This document shows, one piece after another, positions 26,480-38,164 of a stretch of 64,000 bases of DNA. Origin of the DNA: Margaritifera margaritifera (Eukaryota; Mollusca; Bivalvia; Unionida; Margaritiferidae); contig JAQPZY010001664.1 of NCBI GenBank assembly GCA_029931535.1, positions 1,234,501 through 1,298,500 on the forward strand, written 5' to 3'. Numbering within the stretch: position 1 is the first letter of the stretch; every line of letters starts with the position of its first letter. Below the pieces are notes generated by a model. The model ran no database searches. It saw only the letters and a list, made by a program, of their open reading frames with translations, and was not told where the DNA came from. Position numbers and translations under genes: made by a program.

Positions 26480-26905
26480 TTATTCTGTAAAAAAAAATTG
26501 ACTTCGAATTGTCTCAAAGTCTTGCTTCACATTTTGTGCAGATTTCTCTTCAATTCCGAAAAACGTGAAGTTATCTAGCACTGACGGACATTTTAAATCC
26601 GCTAATTCTCGAGCTTGGCATTCTCCAAGTTTATCCAAACGTTCTTGCATCTCGACGGCAAGAAATTGTGTATTTTGGGCGATGTTGTTTCGTTCTCTCC
26701 TGAACTGGGTAATTGCTGATTCCATCCTTATAAACTTGTAATCTAATTTACGGCGACCTTCATCAATTGCATCAAGTTTATCCAGTTTATTTAATTTATC
26801 CAGTTTATGTTCGAGCAGAGCCATAACCTTCATAAATGTCTGTTGTTTAGTAGGTGTTTTCTTGTTCACACCGTTTCTTGATACGGTTAGGTAACTAAAT
26901 TTCAC
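26480..26905 (-). pseudogene. LINE ORF1-like coiled-coil protein fragment
   Basis: The open minus-strand frame encodes about 140 residues; the first true ATG is at 26833. A leucine/lysine heptad-like segment (HKLDKLNKLDKLDAIDEG) predicts a coiled coil. It is followed by a charged stretch and by VLDNFTFFGIEEKSAQN, which resembles the start of the RNA-recognition domain of L1/Tx1-type ORF1 proteins. Such proteins form trimers that bind the element's RNA. The frame ends soon after, so the RNA-binding domain is truncated. It has the same orientation as the RT fragment at 24720-25500, but the spacing is too short for an intact element. Confidence 0.65.
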
Positions 26906-27289
26906 TTAATTGACCAATCATAATTCAAATGCAGCGTATGCTCCCCGCCCCTTACTAGCCACCGACCGGTTTCTAATGTGCCATCGTGCAACCCATTTCT
27001 TCTAAAATCAGATATACAAAATACTGAGATTTAACTTAGTCCCTTTCCGCATTATTTCTTGTGGAGATTTTTATTGTTTCAGAGTACGCCACATATGTAC
27101 AAGTTGCATAACAATAACTATATCTTTAACGGGAAGTCAATCCAAATAAAATTTTCCTGTTTTTAAGTTTAAACAGATTTTGAAAATATCTCATGCAAGC
27201 CCCAACCAAACAAGCTTTTATTATTCAAGAACACAAACAATACATGGTACACCAGGTAACGATGAAACGTGTCACTGTTTTTAAAAGAT

Positions 27290-28182
27290 TCGCAGTTGTT
27301 TTCAAAATTCAACAGCATCTGTTTCGTCGTTTTGCATAGTTGGAGAGGTACTATCTCAGATTCTAAGGAAATTTTCATTGGAGTACCATGAGATCAATTT
27401 AAGCATTCTCGTTTTCATTTCATATACAAAAATGATTTACCAAAGTGTGTGAAACATTCTTCAATGTTTATGTATGCAGATGATACATCACAATATGTTA
27501 GCGATAAAGATATTAGCATTGTTGAGAGCAAACTCAATGAAGATTTACTGCTATTCTTTGTGGGAAGAACCCCGTAATTCTTCTTACAAACAGAGACTAT
27601 GCAGCGTACAGAATATAACATCCAGGGTGATTTTTAAATGTCAAAGATATTTTAACATCTACATCATCTCTTTTCAAGACTATCAGACGGATGCCAATTA
27701 GGGATTTAATTATTTTAGAAAAGCTTATCTTACAATTTATTTAATAATTTAGCAATTGAGGATCTTAATATTTTAAAGTTTGTAATGAACATTAGCTCAA
27801 GAAGTGCACGGTCGATTGAAAACAACGATTTATATAAACCATATGTTCTGACCGAGTATTTTAAAAAATCTTTTGCTTTGGCCGGTACAGGTTTATGGAA
27901 CAGTTTGCAGCATGATATTAAACAAGCAACTAATGTTTCAGATTTTAAGAAATTATACCTCTATAAATATTTTAATGAGCAAGGCTGATTTCATGTGCGT
28001 TGTAACTGTAATATATCTATGTGATAACAGCATATTAACCTTGTATAATTTGTATTAACTTCTATTATATTTGTATTCTTTTGTGCAGTAGATAGTACTC
28101 TTGTAGATTGTTACTAATTACATGTATATTTGTTTTAATTGCAGGACTGCTAACTTAGTATGTCACCCTGGATAAATAAAGG

Positions 28183-28184
<2 letters not shown>
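27290..28184 (+). pseudogene. LINE reverse transcriptase 3' end with 3' tail
   Basis: Plus-strand frames include SWRGTISDSKEIFIGVP, then a decayed KNDLPKCVKHSSMFMYADDT (catalytic box at about 27470-27485) and DKDISIVESKLNEDLL. After frameshifts comes the C-terminal segment FALAGTGLWNSLQHDIKQA and SDFKKLYLYKYF, ending at 27988. The LWNSL...IK...FKK motif is typical of CR1/jockey-like LINE C termini. The 3' untranslated part ends ACCCTGGATAAATAAAGG directly before an AAT repeat, the usual CR1-type tail. It is a different element from the minus-strand LINE to its left. Confidence 0.82.
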
Positions 28185-28254
<70 letters not shown>

Positions 28255-28255
28255 A

Positions 28256-28308
<53 letters not shown>
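28185..28308. repeat. (AAT)n joined to (ATT)n, self-complementary
   Basis: About 52 bp of AAT repeats pass directly into about 72 bp of ATT repeats with one ATA interruption, so the block can fold on itself. The left half is best read as the 3' tail of the adjoining LINE. Confidence 0.95.
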
Positions 28309-28309
28309 G

Positions 28310-29499
28310 TTCTGGGATTTTAAAGACATCGATAATCACCGCATTAATAAAAGAGAACTTCAGACTACTTCGGCATATAATGATGTCTTATAATGAAAAC
28401 ATGTTTGTTAACGAAAACATATAATGAATATACAAGTGGGTCTATGGAAGACTGCTGGGGCGTGAATATATATTTGTATTCAATTTTAAATACACTCATA
28501 AATTAACCGGTATGCCGCAATTGGAACAAAGCCAAAATGTCCTGGGGCCAGGAGCAAAGATATGCAAAATGTTCGGAAGTTTTCTTTTTTTTATCTTCAT
28601 TTTCCATCATTTTTGAAGCATAAGTGAAGCAGTGTTCCCGACTGATAGTATCTAAGCATAATTTGATTACCAATCATAAGCATCTCGCGTTAACTTAAAG
28701 CATTTTATAGCCAGCTTCTGAAGTGCGGCGATGAGCTTTACTGCTTGAGGGAATAAAATATCAAAACCAGAGACACGTAGATGCTTATCTGCAGTTGCGC
28801 CACTTGACACTTCATCATCCCTTGGGACTTTTATCCAGTTGGGGTGTAGCTCTCAACGTTTACAGTTTTTTCTACTGTTCTATCCAATATGAGTTTCTTT
28901 TTATTGTACTTTTTCCCTCGCAAAAGCATTTTCCATTATACTTAATCTAAAATAATTTAAAGTACAAGAAGACGCCCTAAACATAATACTTTGCTTTACC
29001 TAAATTATTCGGAAAACGGTAAGTAAACTTACTTGTAATCAGGTGTTTAGCTCTAGGCAGACACAAATAAAATTCCTAATTAGCAAACATCTGTTTCTAA
29101 TATTGTCAGTCTTACATTACTGGGTACATTCAGTTTCCCTTCGTTAAACGCGAAGACCATTTATCTTTTCAATATATTTACAGTCCCATTATCGATTCTA
29201 TGTATTGTGAGAAATTAAACACAATGTTAAGGGCTTTCTTCATGTTGTTTCGTCCCGTTCTGTAGAATGATACACAGCCTTGCACTTTTTGCGTAAAACG
29301 ATAATTCGCACTTACTGTTTCTGTAATTAATATAGCTACCAGCTAAAAATAAGAACATATTATATTTCAATTTTTCCCGAGGGAGCTGTAAAGCTTCGAT
29401 CCTATGAAACTATCATATCGTCAGTTAAGTACGGAAAAACCAAATGCTAAGATCGGATGTGTTCCAGGTTCTAAAGAACCAGATTAAGCTGGTGATATA
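28310..29499. other. no recognised feature
   Basis: AT-rich sequence without a supported gene or repeat. Confidence 0.4.
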
Positions 29500-30345
29500 A
29501 TGAGTGGTCATTCAAATAGGACCGAGGTATACGAGGAGTATTTAAAAAAGTTGAGAATATTTATGAACTGAACAACAAAGTTCTTTATTAGTGAACAGTA
29601 TGTCAGTCCATTCCTTCGAAGAACTCTGTATGTATCTCTATACACTTTCTCAGTCTTATTTTCCAGTTATTAAATGCCATTTTGTATTCACTTTTTGGTA
29701 CGTTGTTCATACACTGGAAAACTGCACTTCCAACCATGTGGCGGCTTTCAAATCGTCTGCTCCTCAGAGAATCTTTGATAACGGGATTCAGCCAAAAATC
29801 ACTTTGAGCTATATCAGATCTGTATAGAGTATGTGGCAATGTTTGGATGCTGTGATCCTTCAAGAAGTCTGTCACGATTGTGGATTTATCTGACATTGCA
29901 GTGTCATGGAGTAGATGGATACACCAGGTACCGGTGCGCGGACGGGTGGTTCGGTAGTGTTCCACAGCAATTGGCAACACTCTGAAGGCATAAAAATGTC
30001 CAGTGACACTAGCAGAGTCAGGTACTGGTACCTGGAACACCAGGCATTTCGCATCTAAAAATAATGCATATAAAATTCTCTTGACAGTCCGACTATGTTA
30101 GGTGATTTGCTGTCTCTGCTCGTTTTCTCCGATCCAGACTTTATTATTTCCTCTTGAGTTGGGTTCAAAAAAGTAAATCCATGTTTCATCACCTGTGACA
30201 ATCTCATTCAAACGTATGTGGTCACTCTTTTCATATTTGGAGAGTAGCTGTTTGGCAATTTCAACCCGAGTCTGTTTTAGATCAGCCGTCAACAAATGCA
30301 GGACTCATATTGCACAAACCTTTCGAGCTTCAAATGATTTTTCAG
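29500..30345 (-). pseudogene. mariner-type transposase, 5'-truncated, with nonsense codons
   Basis: The minus-strand reading frame from about 30335 to 29603 encodes the catalytic half of a mariner transposase. VTGDETWIYFFEP holds the first aspartate, LLHDTAMSDKSTIVTDFL the second, and SDIAQSDFWL the third, followed by SAVFQCMNNVPKSEY and CIEIHTEFFEGMD at the C terminus. All three catalytic acids are retained. The frame is interrupted by an in-frame TAA at 30098-30100 and by a TGA just upstream where the family has tryptophan. The N-terminal helix-turn-helix half, about a third of the usual 340-350 residues, is missing. Beyond the stop, AGTGGTCATTCAAATAGG near 29500-29520 could be the element's 3' terminal repeat. 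No matching end was found on the other side. Confidence 0.9.
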
Positions 30346-30447
30346 TATATTAAAAACAGCTGTCAAATTAATGCGCGTGATAATAGAAATATATTCCACC
30401 TCAAAATTGTAAGATATGGCCAAGAATTGCATCCGTAAATTTCATCC

Positions 30448-30600
30448 AAGTCGGCCTTGATAACAGTCGGAGAGTACCCTAAGAGTGGCCGGAATTTACA
30501 GTCGGCCTTGATAACAGTCGGAGAGTACCCTAAGAGTGGCCGGAATTTACAGTCGGCCTTGATAACAGTCGGAGAGTACCCTAGAGTGCCCGGAATTTAC
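30448..30600. repeat. 51-bp tandem repeat, 3 copies
   Basis: Copies start at 30448, 30499 and 30550. Each contains GTCGGCCTTGATAACAGTCG and GGAATTTAC. The first two are nearly identical, and the third has a one-base deletion and a substitution near its end. Confidence 0.95.
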
Positions 30601-30875
30601 AGCATGCTCTTTGTACAGTAGCAGAATCGTTCTTCTTCGACGATATTTTTACGTCACTGTCATTTACTGCATGCATATATCTACATGTGTCTGGTGTGCT
30701 GCACGTGCAGCAGCAGATCATTTTATAGAACGTTATTTTTACTATCGATTGGCAATAAATATTTACTGATTCAAAGAAACAAAAATTTGTAAACACTATT
30801 CAGAACTTTTCAAATACTCCTAATATCTACCTCGTCATAGCGTTCTAATTTACTGTTTCCTTTTTATATACTATG

Positions 30876-30879
30876 CATG

Positions 30880-30911
<32 letters not shown>

Positions 30912-31150
30912 TGTATGTATGTATGTATGTATGTATGTATGTAGGTAGGTAGGTAGGTAGGTAGGTAGGTAGGTATATATGTAGGTAGGTAGGTAGCTAT
31001 GCATGTAGGTAGGTAGGTAGGTAGGCAGGCAGGCCGGCAGGCAGGCAGGCGTGCGTGCGTGCGTGCGTATGTATGTATGTATGTATGTATGTATGTATGT
31101 ATGTATGTATGTATGTATGTATGTATGTATGTATGTATGTATGTATGTAT
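30876..31150. repeat. mosaic tetranucleotide microsatellite
   Basis: In order it runs GTAT repeats, GTAG repeats with a TATA interruption, further GTAG, then GCAG, then GTGC, then back to a long GTAT run. Tyrosine/isoleucine/histidine/threonine frames on the minus strand are artefacts. Confidence 0.96.
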
Positions 31151-32530
31151 GTGAAACATCTACCAGTAGATTGATTACTATGCAAAAGAAACAAGCAATA
31201 ACAGGAAGATGTGCGATCGTTAGTTTGGACAGGTCGAGTGAGCAATAAGAATGACACGAAATAATGCACATACGTAACCCATTTGTGCAACTGTCCCAAT
31301 TATCACGCCTCATTTGTCACCACACACATTTAAAAAAATTTAAATAGTAATACGTCATAATAATTTTGCATGCAGTTTCTTTCTCTTCAGCACTGATTAG
31401 CACTATGTTTTCCAGACGTTTATAACAATGCCCAGGATTTCCAAATATATACCTCTATTTCACGATGAGTTGCTTTTTGCATATAGTTTACGTTTTTAAT
31501 TCATTGCTCTCAACCATGTGTATAACAAAAGGCAACACACATTGTGAAAAATCATGGTTCGTTGTCCCGTATTCATCTGGGGTTAATATTATTTCCTGTT
31601 GCTATAGCTCCTAACCTTGTATTCTCGAAACATTTTGAACACGAATCTTCGTGTAACGCTCAAAACCCACAACTCATATATGATAATTGGAGTAGGTCTA
31701 GATCAGTTCAATTAAGCAGTCAAGAAGAGGGACTCACTTTGACAAAATCTTGAAAGTTCTATGATTCTAGCTTAACTGTAATTAATGTTACAGATTGGCA
31801 AGGGACCATAAGCTTGAGCTTGAGTTTGGAGTTCAACAAGTTTCGAGAATACAGGACCAGATTACATTAGATGTTCGTCATTAGGGTTTGTCAAACATTT
31901 ACTATTGGACAGAAAAGATCTCGTTGAGTCGGCAGACCTATACAGTGTTGTTCTTTATCAAATGGGCGAGCTTGGTAAGCGATACAGACAAACAAACAAC
32001 CCCACAACCCTTTTTTTTCTTGTATAAAAAAAAAATAATAATGTCTCAAAACTGTTATATCCTATAGGTTCTACATCCTTGCAATGTCAGAATATATGCG
32101 CAAGTTTATGGGAAGCCAGGCAATCGTGACCTTATATAATTGTTTTCCATTCTCATCAATTAGCCGAGAACAAGGAGGTATTAAAGAAAGAGAAAATAAA
32201 AAATTAAGGAGGCTTTGTCACTAGGCCATTGTGTGGGATTGAAAGGTAAATTATAATCGATAAAAGAGGTTGATACTTAGAAAATACATAACTCCACATG
32301 CATAAAGTACAGCAAATATTGTGTACAACACGACTTTCTCCTTAAACGAAAAATTAAAAACTAAATCTAAAATAATCTTCATAATCATTTTAACAGCAAT
32401 AAATCCTGAAATCTGTCTTGTGTTTTGTTTTCTTCTTTTTACAGCAAATTCAGAAATAAGTTAGATCCGAAATAGAAATATTGTCTTTTTTTCATTTTGT
32501 TTTGGCGTCTTTTATTTTTTCTGTATGTTA
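31151..32530. other. mostly featureless, with one small inverted-repeat element
   Basis: Apart from the element at 31614-31857, no supported gene or repeat. Confidence 0.4.
31614..31857. mobile_element. small terminal-inverted-repeat element (MITE-like)
   Basis: The left end CCTTGTATTCTCGAAAC followed by a TTTTGAAC segment (31615-31640) is matched in reverse by GTTCAACAAG then TTTCGAGAATACAGG (31831-31855). About 24 of 27 positions pair. The interior of about 190 bp has no coding capacity. The superfamily is unknown and I see no clear target duplication. Confidence 0.6.
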
Positions 32531-33030
32531 AAAACATGTAAATAATGGGCAAATCTGTGTTCAGAATAACATGTTTGTTGAAAACATGTAAATAATGCGC
32601 AAATCTGTGTTGAGAATAACATGTTTGTTAAAAACATGTAAATAATGGGCAAATCTGTGTTCAGAATAACATGTTTGTTGAAAACATGTAAATAATGCGC
32701 AAATCTGTGTTGAGAATAACATGTTTGTTGAAAACATGTAAATAATGGGCAAATCTGTGTTCAGAATAACATGTTTGTTGAAAACATGTAAATAATGCGC
32801 AAATCTGTGTTGAGAATAACATGTTTGTTAAAAACATGTAAATAATGGGCAAATCTGTGTTCAGAATAACATGTTTGTTGAAAACATGTAAATAATGCGC
32901 AAATCTGTGTTGAGAATAACATGTTTGTTGAAAACATGTAAATAATGGGCAAATCTGTGTTCAGAATAACATGTTTGTTGAAAACATGTAAATAATGCGC
33001 AAATCTGTGTTGAGAATAACATGTTTGTTG
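32531..33030. repeat. 50-bp repeat organised as 100- and 200-bp higher-order units
   Basis: There are ten 50-bp units. Odd units carry ATAATGGGC and TTCAG; even units carry ATAATGCGC and TTGAG, giving a strict two-unit alternation. Even units 1 and 3 end GTTA while 2, 4 and 5 end GTTG, adding a 200-bp layer. Copies of the same type are essentially identical. Each unit junction contains ACATGTTT...AAACATGT, an inverted repeat able to form a small hairpin. Confidence 0.97.
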
Positions 33031-34194
33031 AAATTTTTAGTTATCAGTTAAAGCCGGACAGCGATGAAGCGTATTGTACATGATATTCTGTATTCGTTCC
33101 GGATATCTTCCCTCAATTGAAATCAATTTTACAATATGCATGAACCTTTCGGAGACCGGAATACTTTGATAGGTGAAAGAGAGCGAGTTAGGATTGCTTT
33201 GCAATAAAGAAAGATAAAATGAATTTAGCTAGTAAGATATGTTCCCCTTTATCCAATACAAATCACTTTAATGTGTAACTGGATTAATGATGATATTGGA
33301 CACCGCGTTATATACCAATGCGAGCAAAACAGCAGCTGGATGTTAATCAAAGTACACCGGGTAGATAGAGTGGGAACAAATTGTCCGGGTTTTTATCTCT
33401 GGGTTTGGGGGTAAGCAGGTAGGGAAGATAATTTCAACGCCTGACCCTTATCAGACAAACTTGTCACATAGGTCATGGTGCGCTTATTTACACAGATCTT
33501 CACATTGGTACCATTTACATACGGTAGCCTAGGTATTGTGTCGCGTTTCGATGCGCCCCTGTTGGTAAAAGGACGATTCACAGACATAATGGCGGATCGC
33601 GGGCTGAAGGGTAGTTGGGTTATCAAACTTCATCCAGTTACGGTTGATATACTGCTCGTCTTGACACATTTTGATAAGATAAATTGGCAACCGGACCCAC
33701 GGTTTCCACTTGCTAAAGATAATGTTGTGGCGACAAAGAATTTAAAAATAAATCCGGGAAGAAACAAAGCCATAATTCAATGTTCTTAGGTTTAGAATTC
33801 AACCCAGATTATGAAATTATGGATTTTTTAAAAAAATTCAATTTCTTCAAATAGCTTGCACTAATGAATTTGGATTTCAGATCGGTCGTTGTGCCTGTGA
33901 ATGAATTTACGTCTAAAGTGTAGTCTTACAAACCTAAACTATCACAGCAGAAACAGCTTAAATGTTTACATTTTGGGGAAAAAAATGTATAAATACCTTT
34001 AAGACATACGATGCATTCTCTTTTTTCAAAACTTAACTTCTTGCCGAAAGTTAAAGTACGAAATGCACGCGAATCTTGACGATATTGTATTAGATCTGGT
34101 AAAAGAACTACATCCATAGTCTCTTTATTGCACCGGAATTTCGTGGAAATCGCAGAACCCCAGGATAAAGGTAAGTGCTACGGAGATACTTTCC

Positions 34195-34195
<1 letters not shown>
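33031..34195. other. no confirmed gene; a CpG-rich spot near 33530-33625
   Basis: A locally GC/CpG-rich patch contains ATAATGGCGGATCGCGG at about 33586, a context seen at some animal start codons. Open frames run both ways (plus 33475-33789; minus 33393-33626). I recognise no domain, so no gene is called. Confidence 0.3.

Positions 34196-34250
<55 letters not shown>
34196..34250. repeat. (AT)n microsatellite
   Basis: About 27 AT dinucleotides. It lies just after a donor-like AAAGGTAAGTG at 34168-34178 for which I cannot define an exon. Confidence 0.96.
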
Positions 34251-34252
<2 letters not shown>

Positions 34253-36193
34253 CATTCTAGTGTTTCATCAGCAGAGCATTAGTTATGTGCCACGTCTAAC
34301 TGAGGAAGGAGACACACAAGTATTTACAAACGTGGTCACAGTTAGATTTTCTTTACAAATATACTTTTAAAACTTTTCTTTATTCTGTGATATAGTAAAA
34401 CATGCCACCTGTTACTATAACGAGATGCAAAATGATCATTTAACTCATTTGGTAATAATATTGGAGACATTTAGAAGCGGACGTACGTCTGTGCAGAAGA
34501 GAATACTTCCCGCGTATAAGTGGCTGTCAATTTGTGGAAGAGTGTCAAATCTGATCCCACTTCTGACACCAATTTATATACAAGACTTACAGTGGTACTT
34601 CTTCTGAAAAGGAGGGCATATACACATATTTGACATGATTAGGGTTGCCTTTTATCGAGTGCTTATCGAAATGACTTCAAGTGCGTTAAAATCTGTCTAT
34701 TAGTCATTCGATGTTCACTTAAAACACTTCTAGTTAGTGGAGTGAAATTATGAAATTAAACGCGCAGTCACCATTTGTAATATACTTGGAAGTTGGAATA
34801 AAAACTATTTTATTTGAATTTTAAATATTTCACGATTTTCTAACTTATTTAGTATGAAATTTTGTACAATTGTAAAAAAAATCTCGACATTGTATCTTTC
34901 TAATCTTGGGGCTTGAATCTAAATTTATAGTTATATTTAATGTAGGGCCGCGTAACCGGCAAACGTATTGTTTGTTATTTATTCAATCAGTTAGTTGTCA
35001 ACTAATGAGTTAGTTAGTTTTCAAGCTTTGCGCAAATCTAGGTGAGAAGGAACATAGGTAGGTTGGTCGGCAGACAGATGCACTGACTTGAGCACTTGAA
35101 GCTCAATGTTTCTTCTTATATGAAGTCAGCAATTCACTGGTGAGTAGTTCTACATTATTAAATGTTACAATTACAATTAATTAAGATTAAAGAGAAATAA
35201 ATACATTAAATCTAAGCATTAACTTATAATTTACCGAATTATTGGAGATACATTTTATAGAAACCAGTACATGAATTCCCTGTCAAAGTGACTTTCATGA
35301 AACACTTGTTTAAAGTCAATGAAATATGGTTCACAGTCACCAACTTCCGACAAGAGAGCGTTGTACTTACAGTAAGTTACATAATCCTGATGACTAAAAT
35401 GCAAAATGAAAACAAAGTCAATGACGCGTGAAATATAAGTCAGACTGATCTACATTTGGTGGAAGAGAGTTGCATTTAAAAAGACATCCACACACAATGT
35501 TGAACGACTGCGAACCTTACGTTTCATCCATGAAGATTACAAGAACTATTATAATAAATAACTTACAAGGGCAGGATTACCAACTCTCCGTTTGAAACGA
35601 ATTCGAACCATGATCCTACAAGTCTATAAAATCGTATGTGGCATCATATACATATATCACTCAAACCTTGTTTGGAAAGAAAAAAAAAAAAAAAAGAAAA
35701 AAAAAAAAAAAAGGTAATATTTTGGATCTAACTAGAGTGAGAACAGAACGGTATGGTAAAGGCTTCATTCAGATTTTCTGCTCCCAGATCTCGAACAACC
35801 TGCAAAAGGATATCCGATGCGCGAACTCTTATAGTTTTTTTCCGCATGTTGTTGCAGACTTGTGATGCGGAGACCTGTAAGTGTGGATTATACAAATAAT
35901 GTTATTTTACAACAGACAGCGTTTTCTTTGCCATTTTTTTTTCCTTTTCTTTTACCTTTTTGAAAAGTCTTTTAATTTTGCTCAGCTTTAGGATTTTAAA
36001 TGTAATTTGTAGTAGCTGTTTACTTGCAGTCTAGTCTTTCTAGTCCATGTTTTAGGCTTTGTTTGTATGCAGGCTTGGTCTTTTCAGCTTCTTATTTTTG
36101 CAGTGGCCACCCATTTCTGTATGACATGCTTTTACAGCTTTCTTTAATTTTCTTACCCCAGTTTGCATGTCTTTGATTTTAGAATTGTCCATG
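34251..36193. other. no recognised feature
   Basis: AT-rich sequence. There is an A-rich homopolymer tract at about 35680-35712 with single G interruptions. No supported gene. Confidence 0.4.
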
Positions 36194-36197
36194 TATG

Positions 36198-36231
<34 letters not shown>

Positions 36232-36332
36232 TGTATGTATGTATGTATGTATGTATGTATGTATGTATGTATGTATGTATGTATGTATGTATGTATGTAT
36301 GTATGTATGTATGTATGTATGTATGTATGTAT
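36194..36332. repeat. (GTAT)n microsatellite, about 35 copies
   Basis: Nearly uninterrupted GTAT tetranucleotides with ATAC and ATGC edges. The methionine/tyrosine/valine/cysteine and isoleucine/histidine/threonine/tyrosine frames are artefacts. Confidence 0.97.
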
Positions 36333-36469
36333 ACATGCATGCATGTTCTCTGGTGTTCGTACGAATATGTATTTATCTATGTATTGTATATCTATGTCTT
36401 ATTTGTTTTAAATATACACATTATGTATTAATATCTGGAAATGTTTCATACTTTATGTGTGATATATAG

Positions 36470-36970
36470 GAGTAGTAGTTTAAACAGGGATACCGATTCA
36501 CCAATCTGAACTATGATTTATAAATTTAGTTACAACGGTCCCATGTTACCGCACGGAAAGCATGATAAACTAAAATGAATATTACTAGAGATACTCACAT
36601 ATTGATTAGTAGATATTTATGTTTACCATGCTACTGACACTGTACTATCTGCATTATTTGAACTATATGTCCTATTTGAACTATCTGAACTATTCTAAAA
36701 TATAGAACAGATAATAAATGTAAATGGTGCAGATGACATTATGAAAAGGGCAAACGCCTCAGTTTAGCTTATTACAACAGTGAGAGAATAATCGATAATT
36801 ATACTTTCAAATGAAAATGTACTAAGGCGGTTAAATTTAGTTCTTTTTATGAGTATCGTAAAATTCAAGTTCATACGAATAATGTCAAACTTAACCCAGC
36901 CAATACATTGATCGTAGAACATAGGCTGGATGAATCAAAACAGTCTTTAGAAATAAAGCTTAGTCAACAG
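36470..36970 (+). repeat. left copy of a direct repeat flanking the Polinton remnant
   Basis: It begins AGTAGTAGTTTAAACAGGGA and shares, in the same orientation, many blocks with 46436-46950. Examples are CAATTCACCAAT-like sequence, a TTTAGTTACAACG block, ACTAGAGATAC, CTATTTGAACTATCTG and a TACTTTCAAATG...AATGT segment. The alignment is diverged, and the right copy has about 110 extra bases. Confidence 0.7.
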
Positions 36971-38164
36971 AGTCGAGGGAGTCACTGGACAACAACCTGG
37001 TGAACCTATGTGAATAAACGAAAATATTCACCAAACTCTTCTCTGTGCCTCATGAGGTATGGGGATATAAAGAGGTATTGAAAATAATATAAGTATTGAT
37101 AGCTTTGACAGCACATATGCTATGTCATTTGCTTTAAAGGAAAATGTGGAGTAAAGATAACAAGTGCAATAAAAGGGTAATAACATACATGAATGACGAT
37201 TGCTGCATATATTTTAATTTAGATACCTCTCTGATACTTCTCTTATACCTTCAGAAGTAACTAAGTATCCAGAAAGTATTTAAAAAAATAAAAATAAAAA
37301 AAATAAAAAAAATAATTACGTATTGAAATGGATACTAGATTGAAACAATTATCCAAATACTACTCGTTATCGCTTCTACCGCACCAATGGAATAAAGGCT
37401 TGACAGGTAATATTTACGTCTTCAAGGGAAATGAATAGCCCTTGTTGGAAACATACAATTACACCACATAGAAAATTTAGAAGAGCAGAAATATTTAGAA
37501 TAAATCTAGTATTTAGGGGATAATTAGCTGGCATTTCTAAAAACCAAATATAAGGGTTTATCCAAATGGAATTTACTTCGATTTCTGCTTTGTTGAGATT
37601 TTTAGAAAATGCAGATATGTCTTGCAGACCCATAATGAATGAAGCAAGTATGTTTCCTCATCTGCAAAAGTTGTATGTCAAATAGAAAGTTTCCAGACTC
37701 ATATTTAAGAGATGTTGATAAAAGAGTTTTACTTATGATAGAGTGACATTTAAATTCAATGTTGTCCACACCTAATATAATCACCAGTTTTCTGTCTTTC
37801 TAAAACACGGCAAAATAGCATTAGTTCCTTTAGAGACAGACAGACATACAGACATGTTTTCCATATTTTGCATATTATTTTCACAGCATTTAACTTCGCA
37901 CTACAATTAATGCCATTCGAATGTATAATCACACATCAGAGTGTACACAAATAGACACTAAGGACAAAGTCATAAATAGCTGAAATTATATATTCAAAGA
38001 CTTTAGGTTTCACCACAATATAGTTAATTTCAATAGCTGTAATTATCTACAATGACATACATTGAAACTTATTTGGGGCACCTATACTATGAGAGTGCTG
38101 TGGCGTTTACGAACATAAACATTCTATGGCAATGAATCAAGCAACGTAGTAAGTAAATCAAATA
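36971..38164. other. no recognised gene
   Basis: AT-rich sequence between the direct repeat and the integrase fragment, possibly the decayed end region of the Polinton. No motif identified. Confidence 0.35.

Noticed and set aside
30845..31313. Minus-strand repeat protein of histidine, threonine, tyrosine and isoleucine
   Set aside because: Direct translation of a tetranucleotide microsatellite.
33393..33626. 77-residue minus-strand frame in the CpG-rich patch
   Set aside because: Protein-like at a glance, but no domain, and the opposite strand is also open; insufficient support for a gene.
34168..34178. Exon ending at AAAGGTAAGTG
   Set aside because: The donor-like sequence is good, but no acceptor or protein-like exon could be defined upstream.
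36052..36469. Several overlapping repeat proteins
   Set aside because: Translations of the GTAT microsatellite in different frames and strands.
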